Assembly (NCBI GenBank): GCA_951813285.1
Contig: OX638355.1
Span: 2,437,136-2,501,135 of the forward strand
Direction of reading: 5' to 3'
Length of the DNA: 64,000 bases
Origin: Terriglobia bacterium
Lineage (GTDB): Bacteria > Acidobacteriota > Terriglobia > Versatilivoradales > Versatilivoraceae
The first letter of the stretch is position 1. Each line of letters opens with the position of its first letter. The notes below the pieces were generated by a model. It saw nothing but the letters and a program-made list of their open reading frames with translations. It was not told the DNA's origin and did no database searches. A program made the position numbers and the translations under genes. Shown here in pieces: positions 8,561 through 17,686 of this stretch.

Positions 8561-9487
8561 CTAATTCCGGGACAGGACACCGGTCCTGTCCGCGAAGACC
8601 TCTTCCGGCGCGGCTTGGGGATTTGGGAGGGCGCTCACCTTGACGGCAACCTCCATACCGGCGCTCTCGCCCCCTCGCAGGACTCCGCGGGTGGGCGAAA
8701 CATCATTGTAGTCGCGTCCCACGGCAATGCGCACATGACGCTCGTCGGCCAGACAGCGATTGGTAGGGTCGAATCCCACCCAGTCGAGTCCCGGAAGCAG
8801 GCACTCGACCCAGGCGTGGGTGGCGTTTGCCGTCGCCTGCTCGCCATCCAGACCGGCGAGGTGCAGATAGCCCGAGACATAGCGGGCAGGAATGCTCCAG
8901 GAGCGTGCGATCGCAATCATGGAGTGGGCGTAGTCCTGACAGACGCCGCTGCCGGATTTCAGGATTTGCTCGATGGAGGACATCACCGAGGTGCTTCCCG
9001 GTGCGTAACGGAAGCAGCCGTGCAGCGTGTCCGAGAGCCGCATCAGCCCCTCCAGAGGATCCTTCCCGGGCCGGATGCCGTGCCGGTCGACGAATTCGTC
9101 AAGCAGGGATGACGGTCGAGTCAGAGCGCTTGGGCGGATAAAGTCCCAGAGAGCGAAGGAGTCATTCCACGACTGGATCTCGCTCCAGGCACCTGCGCCA
9201 AGGGATCGGGGCAGGGGACTGAAGGGGGCCGGCGAGACCCTGGAACGGGCAGCGATCTCCAGAACCTGATGCTCGCTGTTGAGATTGAAAACGTGTCGCG
9301 TATTGCCGAAACAGTCCAGCTCGGCGGTCAGAACAGCGGCAGGGTCGGTTTCGATTTCAAAGTTCAGAACTCGCTGCCCCCGGTCGTCTCGAGGTTTCAG
9401 ACAGAGCATCATCACGCACTGCTTCGGACTGCGGTTGTAGCGGTAGCGGGAGAGGTGCTCGATGTCGTAGTGGACGGCTTCAGCCAT
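8561..9487 (-). CDS. Transglutaminase-like cysteine peptidase-fold protein
   Basis: 308 residues. An N-terminal bacterial transglutaminase-associated beta domain (VHYDIEHLSRYRYN, VMMLCLKPRDDRGQRV) is followed by the transglutaminase core. The catalytic triad is visible: Cys in GSGVCQDYAHSM, His in NATHAWVECLLPG, Asp in WVGFDPTNRC. The open frame extends upstream, but the family start MAEAVHYDIEHL at 9487 lies 4 bases after the stop of the alpha-E gene and fits the operon. In many bacteria this protein is encoded with an alpha-E protein and a circularly permuted ATP-grasp enzyme, a set predicted to make or process a small peptide, as here. A 9-bp perfect hairpin (8570-8591) lies at its 3' end. 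Confidence 0.9.
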   Translation of the reverse strand: MAEAVHYDIEHLSRYRYNRSPKQCVMMLCLKPRDDRGQRVLNFEIETDPAAVLTAELDCFGNTRHVFNLNSEHQVLEIAARSRVSPAPFSPLPRSLGAGAWSEIQSWNDSFALWDFIRPSALTRPSSLLDEFVDRHGIRPGKDPLEGLMRLSDTLHGCFRYAPGSTSVMSSIEQILKSGSGVCQDYAHSMIAIARSWSIPARYVSGYLHLAGLDGEQATANATHAWVECLLPGLDWVGFDPTNRCLADERHVRIAVGRDYNDVSPTRGVLRGGESAGMEVAVKVSALPNPQAAPEEVFADRTGVLSRN

Positions 9488-9491
9488 AGAA

Positions 9492-10460
9492 TTAGTGCAC
9501 GGGGGCATCGTCGACACTGTAGTCGATGTAAGCGGCCATGACTTGATTGTGGAGGTTCCGGCAATGCTCTCCAATCTGCCGAAGCATGGCCTCACGATCT
9601 TGCCGATCCGGCCACTCATGCCGGATCAGGGCTTGAAGGCGGCCTGCCAGCCGCCTGGCGGCGGCACTGCTGGACGCGCTCGGCCCATGAGCGATGGCAG
9701 CCAGTTCTTCAGCGGCGGAGTCCAGCGAGCGGCAGAGCGAGCTGGGCAGCATGGGGTCGGCTGCCAGCAGGTCCAGCACCTGGTCGGGCTGGATTTCGAG
9801 GCTGTGCTTGCGGTCATAAGCGTCGAAGGCATGGTAGAGGCGCAGCAGGGCTGTGCAGTCCGCATCCGGGGAATCCTGGTAGAGCTTGGCCGTGGCCATT
9901 TGAGCCAGGAACAGCGCAACCGAAAGCTGGGCGCGCTCGATGCAGCGGCCCAACTGCATGAAGTGCCAACCTTCGTCGCGGTACATGGTCGTGGAGGCGA
10001 CCCCCGAGAAGGTATGAATTTCTTCCACCGTCTCGGCGTAGAAGTTTTCCGGCGAGGTCTTCCAGATGTCCTCGATGCTCAACTTCTGGATCCTCAGGTA
10101 GGCCAGGTTCAGACTGATCCACATCTCGGCGCTGATGCGGTGGCGCATCTGCCGTGCATTCTCGCGCCCCAGGGCGAAACAGTTCCAGACCGAGTCGGGA
10201 TTGGAGCGTTCGAAGGTGAGGTCTCCGGCCAGTGTATAGGAATCGGCCAAGGTGTAGTTGTCTCTCTTGTCGAACTGGATGCCGCCGAATGGAGGCTGTC
10301 GGTTCAAGGCGTTGTAGATTCTGCTCCAGCCGAGATGGATCTCCCAAACAGGCCTGTCCACCAAGGCCTCCACCTGCAATTGCAGCAGGCGGCAGAGGTG
10401 CTGCGCACGCTCCAGGTACCGGCCCATCCAGTAGAGGCCCTGCGCGCTGCGCGAAAGCAC
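9492..10460 (-). CDS. Alpha-E domain protein (DUF403)
   Basis: 322 residues, all-helical, matching the alpha-E family from its first residues (MLSRSAQGLYWMGRYLERAQ) through HTFSGVASTTMYRDEGWHFM and LGRCIERAQLSVALF. The family has no proven biochemistry. It is nearly always encoded beside a circularly permuted ATP-grasp ligase and a transglutaminase-fold protein, and is thought to work with them in an uncharacterised peptide ligation and cleavage pathway. Here it is separated from the ATP-grasp gene by amtB, and followed 4 bases later by the transglutaminase gene. Confidence 0.92.
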   Translation of the reverse strand: MLSRSAQGLYWMGRYLERAQHLCRLLQLQVEALVDRPVWEIHLGWSRIYNALNRQPPFGGIQFDKRDNYTLADSYTLAGDLTFERSNPDSVWNCFALGRENARQMRHRISAEMWISLNLAYLRIQKLSIEDIWKTSPENFYAETVEEIHTFSGVASTTMYRDEGWHFMQLGRCIERAQLSVALFLAQMATAKLYQDSPDADCTALLRLYHAFDAYDRKHSLEIQPDQVLDLLAADPMLPSSLCRSLDSAAEELAAIAHGPSASSSAAARRLAGRLQALIRHEWPDRQDREAMLRQIGEHCRNLHNQVMAAYIDYSVDDAPVH

Positions 10461-10633
10461 GATCCCTCTCCATTAAGAAACAGGTCCAATCCCCGCTTCG
10501 GCTCCAACTCATCGGGAATCCACGCTCTGGCGGGCGCTGTCCGTAGTGCAAGGTAGCGGCCGGCAATCCCGCGGTTCCGGCGAGGATTCAAGCAGTCTCC
10601 GAAAAGGAGCCATCCGCGCTCGGCGCGCGCGCC
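10461..10633. other. Intergenic between amtB and alpha-E gene
   Basis: 173 bases with no supportable gene and no obvious T-tract terminator, leaving open whether amtB and the alpha-E gene share a transcript. Confidence 0.4.
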
Positions 10634-12028
10634 TCAGTCCCGATCCTCCTCTTCCGGCATGAGCACGAACTCGGGATAGGCTTCGATCCCCAACTCCCCG
10701 GCATCCTGTCCCAACTGCTCGACCTGGCGGGTCACGCGTGCGGTCAAGGTCAGATCCAGCAGGCGCCACAGCACCCAGGAACTGGCGAACACGAAGACGC
10801 CTACGGCCAGGATGCCGATCAGTTGCACACCGAGATTGCCGCCCCCGGCGATACAGACCGCCAGAGTTCCCCAGATGCCGGCGAACAGGTGGGCCGGGAT
10901 GGCTCCCACCACGTCATCCAGCTTGACCTTCTCCAGGAATTTCAGTCCGGCGGTGCAGATGATGGCTCCGACGGCGCCGATGATCACGGCCCAGTAGTGC
11001 TCCACAATGTCGGGCGCGGCCGTGATCGAGACCAGCCCCGCAATGGCCCCGTTCAGTCCGGCAAACAGATCCATGCGCCCCAGGATGGTCCGCGAGAAAG
11101 CCAGGGCCGTCATGACTCCGGCGGCTGCCGCCAGGTTGGTGTTGACCAGCACATGGCTCATGGCGATGACGTCAGTTGCACTACCGAGAGCCAGTTGTGA
11201 GCCGCCGTTGAAGCCGAACCATCCGAACCACAGGATGAAAACGCCCAGGGTCACCACCAGGATGTTGGAAGGCGGGGTGGCCTTGGTGGTGCCGTCCTTG
11301 GGGAATTTGCCGTACCTGGGCCCGATTACCATGGCGCCCGCGAGTGCCGCCCAACCTCCGGTGCTGTGCACGATGGTCGACCCGGCAAAGTCCTTGAAGC
11401 CCATTTCATTCAGCCAGCCGCCACCCCAGGTCCAGGCGCCCACGATGGGATAGATGAAGGCGGTCAGCAGCAGCGTGAAGAGGAAAAACGGCCACATCTT
11501 GACCCGTTCCGCCAGTGTGCCCGACACGATGGAGGCCGCCGTGGCTACAAAGACCATCTGGAAGAACCAGTCCGACATGGTGGAGTAGCCCTTCTTGATC
11601 AGTTCGGCGGACGGGGCGGCGGCCTCGGATGCCGCCAGCAGGGCGACTTCGGCCTCCGACGGCCCGTAAAGGAGCTTGAATGAGCCGATCACGCTCCCCA
11701 CATCGACATACATGAGGTTGTAGCCGATGAAGTAGTAGGCCAGTCCGGCAATCGAGTAGAGGCCGATATTCTTCAGGCAGATCATGGAGGCGTTCTTGGT
11801 GCGAACCGAGCCGGATTCCAGCATGGTGAATCCAGCGCACATCCACATCACCAGGGCGCCCCAGATCAGAAAGGAAAAGGTGTTGAAGACGAACACGGCT
11901 TCGCTTTCGACCGCCGCTTGCGCGGCCGTGTTTCCAAGCAACAGGCAGCCAACCAGGAGGAGCGTCTTTCCCGCCAGGTTGCCGGCGCGGCCATGATTCC
12001 AGAACCTATTCATCGCTATTCTTGGCAT
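10634..12028 (-). CDS. amtB: Ammonium transporter AmtB
   Basis: 464 residues of the Amt/Mep/Rh channel family. A signal-like N-terminus (LAGKTLLLVGCLLLGNTAAQA) is followed by about eleven membrane helices. The family signatures are plain: WMCAGFTMLESGSVRTKNA, the first channel histidine in FAGSTIVHSTGGWAALAGA, and the second in GAIPAHLFAGIWGTLAV. A strong TCAGGAGG ribosome binding site stands just before the chosen ATG. No glnK/glnB gene, the usual partner, is adjacent. Instead amtB lies between the ATP-grasp and alpha-E genes, same strand, an unusual context. It moves ammonia/ammonium across the inner membrane. Confidence 0.95.
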   Translation of the reverse strand: MPRIAMNRFWNHGRAGNLAGKTLLLVGCLLLGNTAAQAAVESEAVFVFNTFSFLIWGALVMWMCAGFTMLESGSVRTKNASMICLKNIGLYSIAGLAYYFIGYNLMYVDVGSVIGSFKLLYGPSEAEVALLAASEAAAPSAELIKKGYSTMSDWFFQMVFVATAASIVSGTLAERVKMWPFFLFTLLLTAFIYPIVGAWTWGGGWLNEMGFKDFAGSTIVHSTGGWAALAGAMVIGPRYGKFPKDGTTKATPPSNILVVTLGVFILWFGWFGFNGGSQLALGSATDVIAMSHVLVNTNLAAAAGVMTALAFSRTILGRMDLFAGLNGAIAGLVSITAAPDIVEHYWAVIIGAVGAIICTAGLKFLEKVKLDDVVGAIPAHLFAGIWGTLAVCIAGGGNLGVQLIGILAVGVFVFASSWVLWRLLDLTLTARVTRQVEQLGQDAGELGIEAYPEFVLMPEEEDRD

Positions 12029-12195
12029 AGATACCTCCTGACCGTTCGAGTGGTAACGGTGAGACGATTAACCGTACTCTACATCTACTTCCGACTACTG
12101 CCGCAAGAGATTACTCAGCAGGGATCGATTTCCTTCATCGGATTGGCGGCGGAGAAGCTTCCGCCGCCGTGCCGGACGTCCCGCGCCAGCCCTAT

Positions 12196-13641
12196 TCAAT
12201 CTTCCAATACCCAGAGGTCCTTGCCACCGCCTCCCTGGCTGGAGTTCACCACCAGGCTGCCGCGGCGCAAGGCTACCCGGCAGAATGCTCCGGGCACGAG
12301 ACGCGTCGTGGTCCCGTGAAGCACGAAGGGGCGCAGGTCCACGTGCCTGGGCTCGGGACGGCCCTCGACCAGGCAGGCTGCGCGTGACAGCGGAAGCACC
12401 GGCTGGGAGATGAAGTCGGCCGGGTTGGCCCGCATCTGCTCGGCATAGGCCTCGCGCTCCTCGGGGGTTGAGTGGGGGCCGACCAGCATGCCGTAGCCCC
12501 CCGACTCGCCCACACGCTTCACCACCAGGTTCTCCAGGTTGTCGAGGGTGTACTCGAGTTCCTCCGGCCGCCGGCAGAGATGCGTTTGAACGTTGGCCAG
12601 GATGGGCTCCTCCGACAGGTAGTAGCGAATCATGTCGGGGACATAAGCGTAGACGCTCTTGTCGTCCGCGATGCCCGTTCCGGGGGCATTGACCACGGCC
12701 ACGTTGCCGAGCTTGTAGGCGTGGATCAGCCCGGGGACTCCGAGCAGGGAGTCCTCGCGGAAGACCAGGGGATCGAGAAAGTCGTCGTCGACCCGCCGGT
12801 AGACCACGTCCACCCGCCGCAGTCCGCTGGTGGTGCGCATGTAGACGAAACCGCCGTTAACCAGCAGGTCGCGGCCTTCCACCAGTTCCGCGCCGATCTC
12901 CCGGGCCAGGAACATGTGCTCGTAGAAGGCCGAGTTGTAGACTCCCGGCGTGAGCAGCGCAATGCAGGGATCGTTACGGCCGCTCGGGGAGAGCTCGCGC
13001 AGCGTCTCCTGCAGCAGTCGTCCATAGTGCTCGACCCCCCGCACCCGGGAACTTCGGTACAGCCGGCGCAGACTGGTCTTGACCACCTTGCGGTTCGCGA
13101 TCATGTAGGAAACGCCCGAGGGGACCCTCAGGTTGTCTTCCAGCACCTGGAATCCCTGGTTGGTGCGCACCAGATCGGTGCCGCAGACAGCCACCCAGGT
13201 TCCGTGAGGTACGGAGACGCCGCACATTTCGCTGCGGTACTGGGGGCAATCACGCACGACGTCAGCCGGAATCACACCGTCACCAATGATGCGGGCGTCC
13301 CCGTAGACATCATCCAGAAAGCGGTTCAGGGCTGCGAGGCGTTGCGTCAGACCGATTTCAAGATGCCTCCACTCGGCAGCCGGCAGGATCCGGGGCAGGC
13401 AGTCGACCGGGATAATGCGCTCGTTGGCTTCAGCGTCCCCGTAGACCGTGAAGGAGATACCCTCGTTCGAAAAGGAGCGGGTAACCCGCTCCTGAATGCT
13501 GCCAATCTCCTCGCTGGAGAGCTGGCACAGGGTCTCGTAGAGCAATCGGGAATGCTCCCGAGGCTCCCCATTCGGCTGCAGCATCTCGTCGTAGATCCCG
13601 TCGTCAAGATGGTAAGCGGCAAATTCCATGGCGCCGTTCAC
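12196..13641 (-). CDS. Circularly permuted type 2 ATP-grasp protein (DUF404/DUF407)
   Basis: 481 residues. Family segments include YDEMLQPNGEPREHSRLLYE, CLPRILPAAEWRHLEIGLTQ, the substrate/ATP region WVAVCGTDLVRTNQGFQVLEDN, RVPSGVSYMIANRKV, and the C-terminal LVVKRVGESGGYGMLVG loop. These enzymes are predicted carboxylate-amine ligases; the reaction is not known. It is the first gene of the minus-strand run ATP-grasp, amtB, alpha-E, transglutaminase, and diverges from the formate dehydrogenase operon. Confidence 0.93.
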   Translation of the reverse strand: MNGAMEFAAYHLDDGIYDEMLQPNGEPREHSRLLYETLCQLSSEEIGSIQERVTRSFSNEGISFTVYGDAEANERIIPVDCLPRILPAAEWRHLEIGLTQRLAALNRFLDDVYGDARIIGDGVIPADVVRDCPQYRSEMCGVSVPHGTWVAVCGTDLVRTNQGFQVLEDNLRVPSGVSYMIANRKVVKTSLRRLYRSSRVRGVEHYGRLLQETLRELSPSGRNDPCIALLTPGVYNSAFYEHMFLAREIGAELVEGRDLLVNGGFVYMRTTSGLRRVDVVYRRVDDDFLDPLVFREDSLLGVPGLIHAYKLGNVAVVNAPGTGIADDKSVYAYVPDMIRYYLSEEPILANVQTHLCRRPEELEYTLDNLENLVVKRVGESGGYGMLVGPHSTPEEREAYAEQMRANPADFISQPVLPLSRAACLVEGRPEPRHVDLRPFVLHGTTTRLVPGAFCRVALRRGSLVVNSSQGGGGKDLWVLED

Positions 13642-13807
13642 TCTTTGGGAGGGTTTCGGAGGGCCTGTCGCTGGTTGCCGGAATTATCGGGCGTCATCCG
13701 GCCCTTGTCAATTCGGTCCGTTCGTCAAGGACTTGAGCTTGCATCGGTTCCGGTTGTGACGATAGACTTTTGAGCCGTTGGAATTCAAGGGGGAAAGGAA
13801 GACTTCC
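13642..13807. promoter_or_regulatory. Divergent intergenic region, ATP-grasp gene / formate dehydrogenase operon
   Basis: 166 bases that must hold the promoters of both operons. No convincing -35/-10 pair or sigma-54 element is visible. A ribosome binding site (AAAGGAAG) stands 6 bases before the ATG at 13808. Confidence 0.4.
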
Positions 13808-15718
13808 ATGGAGTGGAAACGAGGCGACCGGCTGACCGAGCCTCTGGTGAGGGACGGCGCAGGCCTTCATCCGGCAGGTTGGGACGTGGCCCTGGATCGG
13901 GCCGCCCGGGGATTCGAGAGGGTTGCCAGGGACAAGGGGCCACAGGCTTTCGGGATGTTCAGTTGTTCCAAGACGACCAACGAGCTCAACTTCGCCGCCC
14001 AGAAGTTCGTTCGTACGGTCATTGGCTGCAACAACATCGACAGCTGCAACCGCACTTGACACGCTCCCAGCGTCGTCGGTCTGGCGACGGTTTTCGGGAT
14101 GGGTGGCGGGACCAGTTCCTACCAGGAAATCGAGGAAACCGACCTCATCCTCCTGTGGGGATCGAACGCTCGCGATACGCACCCGATCTTCTTTCACCAT
14201 GTGCTGAAGGGTGTGAAGCGCGGGGCCCGGCTCTTTGTCATCGATCCCCGCAGAACCAGCTCGGCCCAATGGGCTGACGGCTGGCTGGGCCTGGAGGTGG
14301 GCAGCGACATTGCCTTGTCCAACGCCATGGCCCGGGAGATTCTGGACGCCGGCCTGGAGAATCGGTCCTTCATCGACCATGCCACCAGCGGGTTCGATGA
14401 GTACTGCCGATCGGTGGACCCCTACACCCTGGAACGGGGCGAGCGGGAAACCGGGGTCCCGGCCGAGAGCATTCGTAAGCTGGCACATGAATACGCCCGG
14501 GCCCAACGGGCGGAACTCTGCTGGACACTGGGAATCACCGAGCACCATAACGCCGTCGACAACGTTCTGGCCCTGATCAACCTGGCCCTGTTGACGGGTC
14601 ACGTGGGCAAATACGGAAGCGGGCTGAATCCTCTTCGGGGACAGAACAACGTCCAGGGTGGCGGCGACATGGGCGCCATTCCGGACCGGCTTCCCGGTTT
14701 TCAGCACGTGGAAAACGACTCGCTTCGCAACCGGTTCGAAGAGGCCTGGGGGGCAAAGATTCCACCCCGGCGGGGCCTGCACCTCAGCGGGATGTTCGAC
14801 GCCATGGAGGAAGGCAAGCTGTCGGCGCTCTACATTCTGGGAGAGAACCCGGCGGTGTCGGAAGCCGACCAGGGGCGAGCCCAGCGCCTCCTGGAGGGAT
14901 TGGAATGCCTGGTGGTGCAGGATCTTCTCATGACCGACACCGCGGCCATGGCGGACGTTGTCCTGCCGGCTGCAGCCGGCTGGTGCGAGTCGGAAGGAAC
15001 AGTCACCAGCAGCGAGCGCAAGGTGCAACGCGTCCGGCGGGCACTGTCCCCGCCACCCGGAGTTCGGGACGACCTGGAAATAATCTACGAGTTGTCTCGC
15101 CGCCTGGGTAAAGACTGGGGCACGCCGGATCCGAAGCGGATCTGGGACGAGCTCCGCAGCCTCAGTCCGATGCACAGGGGAATGCCCTACGAGCGGCTGG
15201 AAGCCCTCGACGGCATCCGCTGGCCTTGCTATGACGAATCGCATCCGGGAGAGCTCTTCCTGCACAGCCGGTTGTGGCAAGAGCCCCTGTTGGGACCGCA
15301 AGCGCCCTTCAGCCCGGTGGAGTTCGAACCCCCGGTGGACAAATTGGACGATCAGTTTCCGCTCAGACTCACCACCGGCAGGCGTCTGGATTCCTACAAT
15401 ACCGGCGCCCAGACTTCGTCCTACTCCTCTCCCCTGCGCCGGGGGGAGTCCCTGGATCTGTCTCCGGAAGACGGTGAGCTCTACGGGGTTCGGGAGGGGG
15501 AGCGGGTCAGGGTGATCTCACGGCGCGGCTCGGTCATTGCCCCGATCCGTTTCGATACCGGTCTCCGCCCCGGTCTGGCCTTTATGACCCTGCATTTTCC
15601 GGACGAGGTTCAGACCAACCAGCTCACCATCGACGCCGTCGACCCCAAGTCGGGCACGGCGGAGTTCAAGGCCTCTGCCATTCGCATTGTCAAGCTGGCG
15701 GCTTCCCGGCCAGGTTAG
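13808..15718 (+). CDS. Formate dehydrogenase catalytic subunit, C-terminal part, selenocysteine-containing
   Basis: 636 codons read through an in-frame TGA at 14057-14059 (codon 84). Around it the protein reads CNNIDSCNRT-U-HAPSVVGLATVFG, aligning with the Sec-His active site of formate dehydrogenase H. Both sides are in one frame: residues 1-83 match the start of the molybdopterin domain (KRGDRLTEPLVRDG, NELNFAAQKFVRTVIG), and the rest supplies LLWGSNARDTHPIFFHHV and a C-terminal molybdopterin-binding domain (LRLTTGRRLDSYNTGAQT, TLHFPDEVQTNQLT). The usual N-terminal Fe4S4 domain is missing; it is encoded at the end of the gene at 17687-18715. It should oxidise formate to CO2 at a Mo/W-bis-pterin centre and pass electrons to the NuoG-like and NuoEF-like subunits. 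The start is the ATG at 13808 with AAAGGAAG before it. Confidence 0.92.
14057..14099 (+). promoter_or_regulatory. UGA selenocysteine codon and SECIS-like hairpin
   Basis: TGA at 14057-14059 is followed by a stem 14071-14077 / 14083-14089 (7 pairs, one G-U) closing the five-base loop GGTCT. A lower stem TCCC/GGGA pairs 14065-14068 with 14096-14099. In E. coli fdhF the same loop, GGUCU, falls in the same codons after UGA (seventh and eighth), as it does here. This is the element SelB binds to insert selenocysteine. Confidence 0.85.
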
Positions 15719-15747
15719 CCCGCCCGGGATAGCCGAGGAGACTACCG

Positions 15748-17619
15748 TTGGATCTTCACATTGCGGGTCAACCTCCGGAGCGGGACGAGCGCGCCGCGGT
15801 CGATAGCGTCCTGGGTCCTCTACAGCTCGGCAAGGCGGAAAGCTATCACCTCCAGCAAGAACGGCCGGCTCGGTCGCAGAGGCACCTGCTGCTTCCGGTT
15901 CTCCACGCCATCAACAGCCGCATCGGCTGGATCAGTCCCGGAGCACTGAACTACGCCTGCAGGCGGTTGAACCTCCCTCCCGCCGAAGCCTTTGGGGTTG
16001 CCGATTTTTACGGGCTCTTCTCAATGACCCCGAGGCCGCGGGTCCTCATTCACGTGTGTGACGACATTGCCTGCCTGACGGGCGGGGCGCCTGCGATCTG
16101 CGAGCACCTGGCGGGCCGCCTGGGACCTGCCGGTGCGGCCAAGCCCTCGGACAAGCTCACCTGGCTCAGGAGTCCCTGCCTCGGCCTCTGCGACCGCGCC
16201 CCGGCGGCCCTGGTCTCGGCGGCCGGCCGAAAGTCCTGGGAATGTGCGCTGGCTCCGACCTCGGCAGATGCCTTGCTGGCCGCGGCGGAGCAGCCGGAAC
16301 GCAGGCCGGAATCTCCGGCCGTCGCCGCATCTCTCAGCGTCCCGCAACAGGGGCAGCAGGGATTGCACCTGTTGCGCCGGGTCGGCCGCTTGCAGCCGGA
16401 GAGCCTGGAGGATCATCTGGCCGAAGGGGGTTATGAGGCCTTGCGGCGGGCAGTCGACCTCGGTCCCGAGCGGGTCATTCGCGAGGTCATCGATTCCAGG
16501 CTGGTGGGGAGGGGCGGCGCTGCCTTTCCCGCGGGCCGGAAATGGGAAGCGGTCTACCGTGCCCGTTCCTCCCAACCCACCCGTTACCTGGTCTGCAACG
16601 CGGACGAGTCGGAGCCTGGAACCTTCAAGGACCGGGTGATCATGGAGGAAGATCCATTCCTTCTCATCGAATCCATGACCATCGCCGGGCTGGCCACCGG
16701 ATGCGAGCAGGGTTTCCTCTACATCCGGGGAGAATACCCCCTGGCTTTCGAGCGCCTGAGCCACGCCGTCCGTCAGGCCAGAAAGCAAGGCTTCCTTGGG
16801 AAACGGATCCTGAATCTGGACCTGTCCTTCGACATCGAGATCCGCCGCGGAGCCGGCGCCTACATTTGCGGCGAGGAGACGGCGCTGTTCAACTCGATCG
16901 AGGGATACCGGGGAGAGCCCCGAAACAAGCCGCCTTTCCCCACCGAGGTGGGCTTGTTCGGCCGTCCCACCCTGGTCAACAACGTCGAGACCCTGGTCAA
17001 CGTTCCGGGAATCGTCCTGTGGGGAGGCCGGTCCTTTGCCGGAATCGGGACTCCCCGGTCGACAGGCACCAAGCTGTTCTGCCTTTCCGGCCACGTCGCC
17101 CGTCCGGGAGTCTATGAAGTTCCCTTTGGCGCCAGCCTGGCCGGCCTGCTGGACCTGGCAGGCGGAGTGGCGGGCAACGGCCGGTTGCAGGGTGTCCTGG
17201 TCGGGGGTGCTGCCGGAACGTTCCTGTCTCCCAGGGAGCTGGATACCCCCATGACCTTCGAAGGTACCCGGGCGATCGGCGCCGCCCTGGGTTCTGCGGT
17301 GGTGATGCCCTTTGACGACAGCGTGGACCTGAGTAAAATCCTTTTGAGGATAGCCGCTTTCTTCCGCGACGAGTCCTGCGGCCAGTGCGTTCCTTGTCGG
17401 GTGGGCACGGTGAGACAGGAGGAAGCCTTGTCCCGCCTGTTCGGCGGGCATGCCGAGGGAGTGGGGCAGGCGCCGTTGCAGTTGGCCGAGATCGGTCAGG
17501 TCATGAGCGACGCGTCCATTTGCGGGCTCGGACACACCGCTTCCAGTGCCATCCAGTCCGCTCTGGCCCGTTGGGCCGAGTTTTCGGATCTCCGCCAGGG
17601 ATCGGACCCGGAGGACTAG
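15748..17619 (+). CDS. NuoE-NuoF fusion, diaphorase subunit of NAD-dependent formate dehydrogenase
   Basis: 623 residues. Residues 30-175 are a thioredoxin-like 2Fe-2S domain of the NuoE type, with cysteines in HVCDDIACLTGG and SPCLGLCDRAP. Residues 190-610 are NuoF: the NADH/FMN glycine loop GRGGAAFPAGRKWEAV, YLVCNADESEPGTFKDR, GAGAYICGEETALFNSIEG, an SLBB region, and the terminal 4Fe-4S motif SCGQCVPCRVGT with its distal cysteine in ASICGLGH. It carries electrons from the Fe-S chain to NAD+. The start is a TTG with GAGGAG 7 bases upstream, 29 bases after the catalytic gene. The fusion is seen in other soluble NAD-dependent formate dehydrogenases and hydrogenases. Confidence 0.92.
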   Translation: MDLHIAGQPPERDERAAVDSVLGPLQLGKAESYHLQQERPARSQRHLLLPVLHAINSRIGWISPGALNYACRRLNLPPAEAFGVADFYGLFSMTPRPRVLIHVCDDIACLTGGAPAICEHLAGRLGPAGAAKPSDKLTWLRSPCLGLCDRAPAALVSAAGRKSWECALAPTSADALLAAAEQPERRPESPAVAASLSVPQQGQQGLHLLRRVGRLQPESLEDHLAEGGYEALRRAVDLGPERVIREVIDSRLVGRGGAAFPAGRKWEAVYRARSSQPTRYLVCNADESEPGTFKDRVIMEEDPFLLIESMTIAGLATGCEQGFLYIRGEYPLAFERLSHAVRQARKQGFLGKRILNLDLSFDIEIRRGAGAYICGEETALFNSIEGYRGEPRNKPPFPTEVGLFGRPTLVNNVETLVNVPGIVLWGGRSFAGIGTPRSTGTKLFCLSGHVARPGVYEVPFGASLAGLLDLAGGVAGNGRLQGVLVGGAAGTFLSPRELDTPMTFEGTRAIGAALGSAVVMPFDDSVDLSKILLRIAAFFRDESCGQCVPCRVGTVRQEEALSRLFGGHAEGVGQAPLQLAEIGQVMSDASICGLGHTASSAIQSALARWAEFSDLRQGSDPED

Positions 17620-17686
17620 CAGGCCCGTGGCTTTCCCCGGAATTCAGTGCCGGCCTGGCGGACTCAAGACCTCGGCAATCAACTCC

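Noticed and set aside
14057-14059. Nonsense mutation in the formate dehydrogenase gene
   Set aside because: Position is the known Sec site, followed by histidine and by a SECIS-like hairpin in the fdhF register.
13694-15301. 535-codon frame antisense to the formate dehydrogenase gene
   Set aside because: The plus strand encodes a recognisable family along its whole length; the antisense frame is a product of high GC third positions.
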